In this document: piece after piece, positions 25,219 to 64,000 of the stretch
How positions within the stretch are numbered: the stretch's first letter is position 1
How the letters are laid out: each line of letters opens with the position of its first letter
Source: Neodiprion pinetum
Lineage: Eukaryota; Arthropoda; Insecta; Hymenoptera; Diprionidae
Assembly (NCBI RefSeq): GCF_021155775.2
Contig: NC_060237.1
Span: 10,255,832-10,319,831, forward strand
DNA: 64,000 nt
Reading direction: 5' to 3'
Notes under the pieces: generated by a model
Told to the model about the DNA's origin: nothing
Seen by the model: the letters and a program-made list of their open reading frames with translations, nothing else
Database searches by the model: none
Translations under genes and position numbers: made by a program

Positions 25219-25990
25219 CAGGGCGTTCCACGTCAAACCAATACGTCGTTAACCTGACCTTCTGGGATTGTAATGTCCAATGGATTTTTTGGCTTGTTTC
25301 GGTCAAAAATGATACCTCCAAGTTTTCAAAATTTTTCCGCCATTTTGTGAAAGTGTGGCGACCCGAAATATCCCTCACATGAAGACGAACATTTTTAAAA
25401 CGGATGCAACTGTTTTGCAAAATCAGAGACTGGAAAGCACATGTTTTCGTCATGATTCGAAAATGGGACGAAAATGCTGAATATTTTTGTTTCTTTGTTT
25501 TTCAAAAATAAAAAAAAACAAATAGAAACTCTGTTCTGGTAAAATTTGACTTTTATTTTTTCCTAAAGTAATCGGAAGGAAACAATGCCTAATGCGAGAG
25601 AAAAAAATTCGTTTTCATCGTTTTTCTTTTGAATTAAAAGAAAAATCGAATTTTACTAAGGCAAAGTTTCTTTTTATTTGATTTCTTACTACAAGAACTT
25701 TATGTTTTTTCTTAAAAACGATGATCCAAAAAAAAAATATTGAGCATTTTCGAATCATAACGAAAAGATATGCTTTCGAGTGCCTGACTTTATAAAAAAG
25801 TTTTATCGATTCTAAGATGTCCAACTTCATGACAAGGATATTTCAGGTCGTCACACTTTTACAAATTTGCGAGAAAATTTTGAAAAATGAGAGATGTCAT
25901 TTTTGACCGAAACAAACCAAGAAATCCATTGGACATCAGAATCCTAGGGGGTCAGGTCGTTGACCCGTTGGTTTTACGAAGAATGCCCCA
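25219..25990. mobile_element. Fold-back MITE-like element 1
   Basis: The left arm begins CAGGGCGTTCCACGTCAAAC and matches the reverse complement of the right end, which begins TGGGGCATTCTTCG. The arms stay alignable inward for roughly 300 bases or more, nearly to the centre at about 25590. Shared blocks include GACCTGACC-type sequence, TCCAATGGATTTC or TTT, TTTTGACCGAAACAA in inverted form, and GTAAAATT. TA dinucleotides flank both ends (25217-25218 and 25991-25992), consistent with a TA target-site duplication of the Tc1/mariner type. No transposase is encoded, so it is non-autonomous. Arm divergence shows it is not recent. Confidence 0.75.
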
Positions 25991-26274
25991 TACACGCATA
26001 TATGTTTCTAAATTTATTAATCTGTGAACAACTCTATAGTTACAAATGTATGTATGTACGTATATATATATATATATATATTTCCGAAGTAATTTATACC
26101 ACGAACAATTCGTTTATTGAATTTCCGAGGTTTTGTTCAATCTAAAAACTGTGATGTTTCAGTGAAATGATTTGCCGAAGTTCCAGTATATATATGTAGT
26201 TGCGTTTTCACCCTGCATTCTACTCTATAACTATTTATATATGCGTACGTTACATATATATATATACACATATA

Positions 26275-26901
26275 TTAGGGTGTAAAAAAAAAAAAATTTC
26301 TTTGGAAACAGGTTCACGAGTTTTATTTAGGTATAAAAATTTACTTGGTAAAATTTGAACTCTTAATATTAATATCAAGACGTTGCGCATTGCAAATTTC
26401 CTATTTTCCATAATAATAATGCAGGAAAAATGGTTTTTTTGCTCCTTCTGATTTTTATAACTATAAGTTAACGAAGCGTCCTACAGAAAATTCGCCGACA
26501 TATTTTCGTAGAAAATTGAACGCTTTACAAAAACGATCACAAATCATTTTATGATAAATCTACTCTTTCAAAGGTTACTTAACGTCTAATCTTATCTAAT
26601 GTCTAAAAATAATTTTTGATCTCAAATGAGTTTTCAAAGAGCGTTCAATTCCCTACACAAATATGTCTGTGAATTTCTTGTAAGACGCATCGTTAGCTAG
26701 TTATAAAAATCAGAAGGAGGAAAAACCATTTTTCCCGTGTTTATCTTATAGAAAATAGAAAAGTGCGATGCGCAACCTCTTAATGGTAATATCAAGAGCT
26801 CAAATTTTAACAAGCGTATTTTTATACTTAAACGAAACTTTGGAACCCGTTGCAAAAAAAAAAAAAAAAAAACAAAAAAAAACGTTAGAAACACCCTGAC
26901 A
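26275..26901. mobile_element. Fold-back MITE-like element 2
   Basis: The left end TTAGGGTGTAAA pairs with the right end, which reads TCAGGGTGTTTC on the other strand. Long arms follow with shared blocks: GGTATAAAAAT or AGTATAAAAAT, GTTAAAATTTGA, TTGCGCAT, CTATTTTC, AAAAATGG, CCTTCTGATTTTTATAACTA, ACATATTT and ATTGAACGCT. The arms span about 260 bases each, leaving a small centre near 26590. No coding capacity. It is unrelated in sequence to element 1 but has the same architecture. It ends about 40 bases from the candidate USP48 polyadenylation signal. Confidence 0.75.
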
Positions 26902-26940
26902 TATACACATGTAATATATATATATATTTAATTTACCTTA

Positions 26941-26946
26941 TTTATT
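26941..26946 (-). promoter_or_regulatory. Candidate polyadenylation signal of USP48 (AATAAA)
   Basis: The minus strand reads AAATAAATAAGG here, 541 bases past the USP48 stop codon at 27489-27487. No earlier perfect AATAAA was noticed downstream of the stop, although TATAAA variants occur near 27280 and 27186. This would give a 3' UTR of about 560 bases. Confidence 0.35.
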
Positions 26947-27486
26947 TACAAATTTCGACTATCTGTAATCGATGTAAAACGGAAAAGCAAGAGCGAGAGA
27001 GACAGGGATGAAAAAAAAGAGAAAAATATAGCGTATAAATGTAGTGTGTTGCACGTCTGAAGAAGGTGCAAAAAATCGATCCATTCATGATAAGAAAAAT
27101 AAAAAAGTTCGAGGTGCGACGTAACAAGAAAAAAATATACAGGGATAAGATAAGATAAGATAATCTTGCGACTATGTGTGCATGTATTTATACGTATATG
27201 TATAGTGTTGATCTGTACGTATATACATATATACATATGTAAATGTATATTACATATATTGAGTAGTAATGCAGGTTTTATAAATAACGAGAAAGGGGGT
27301 AAAGAGTAGAAAAACGGAAGAGAAAAGAAAGCTGAAAGATTGAGTCGATTTTTACAGTACGACATTACTTACTATAGTAATAGATAAATTCTAGATCGTG
27401 TATAAAAATATATAATGTGGATTGACAATAGTGAATGTTATCATTATTATTAATATTAAAATTCTATTTAAGTCCGTCCATCCAGA

Positions 27487-64000
<36,514 letters not shown>

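Overview
This window is eukaryotic nuclear DNA, most likely from an insect. That is an inference from the AT-rich background, the many short microsatellites, kilobase-scale introns with GT-AG borders, and the one gene I can identify. The TTAGG-like runs near 12318 and 55628 and the overall style fit a hymenopteran, but the species cannot be fixed from sequence alone. Almost all open frames longer than 60 codons here are chance frames in non-coding DNA.

The right 36.5 kb is the 3' half of a minus-strand gene that I identify as the ubiquitin carboxyl-terminal hydrolase USP48. Its 5' end and catalytic domain lie beyond base 64000. Seven exons (62352-62245, 59892-59783, 50782-50652, 49144-49025, 47528-47403, 34933-34849, 27509-27487) join with matching phases. 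They encode the end of a DUSP-like module, a CxxC segment, a basic nuclear-localisation-like stretch, the C-terminal ubiquitin-like domain, and a conserved GFKGT tail ending at the stop codon at 27487. A 40-base candidate exon (63750-63711) may precede them. Introns run from 1.4 to 12.5 kb.

Inside the last USP48 intron (27510-34848) lie two degenerate copies of one gene in inverted, tail-to-tail orientation (about 32155-33346 on + and 34050-33425 on -). Both carry a SWIM-type zinc-finger exon of 127 bases followed by an intron. Copy 1 has one extra G and has lost a zinc-binding Cys. Copy 2 has a Tyr at another zinc-binding Cys, a lost acceptor and a deletion. They look like remnants of a multi-copy invertebrate SWIM family that behaves like a mobile element. 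This is the most unusual structure in the window.

Just past the USP48 3' end are two fold-back, MITE-like elements about 300 bases apart (25219-25990 and 26275-26901), each made almost entirely of two long inverted arms.

The left 25 kb holds one convincing exon of a second minus-strand gene (2936-2759). It is Ala/Gly-rich, carries a SUMO-type IKTE motif and has a clean donor site, but I could not name it. The rest of this part is non-coding: GC-rich patches (5740-6010, 7200-7760, 11290-11790, 22930-23330), pyrimidine and TA tracts, a short inverted repeat at 1203-1412, a dispersed repeat with a second copy 43 kb away (10760-11050 and 54060-54420), and a weak membrane-segment exon candidate (17681-17611).
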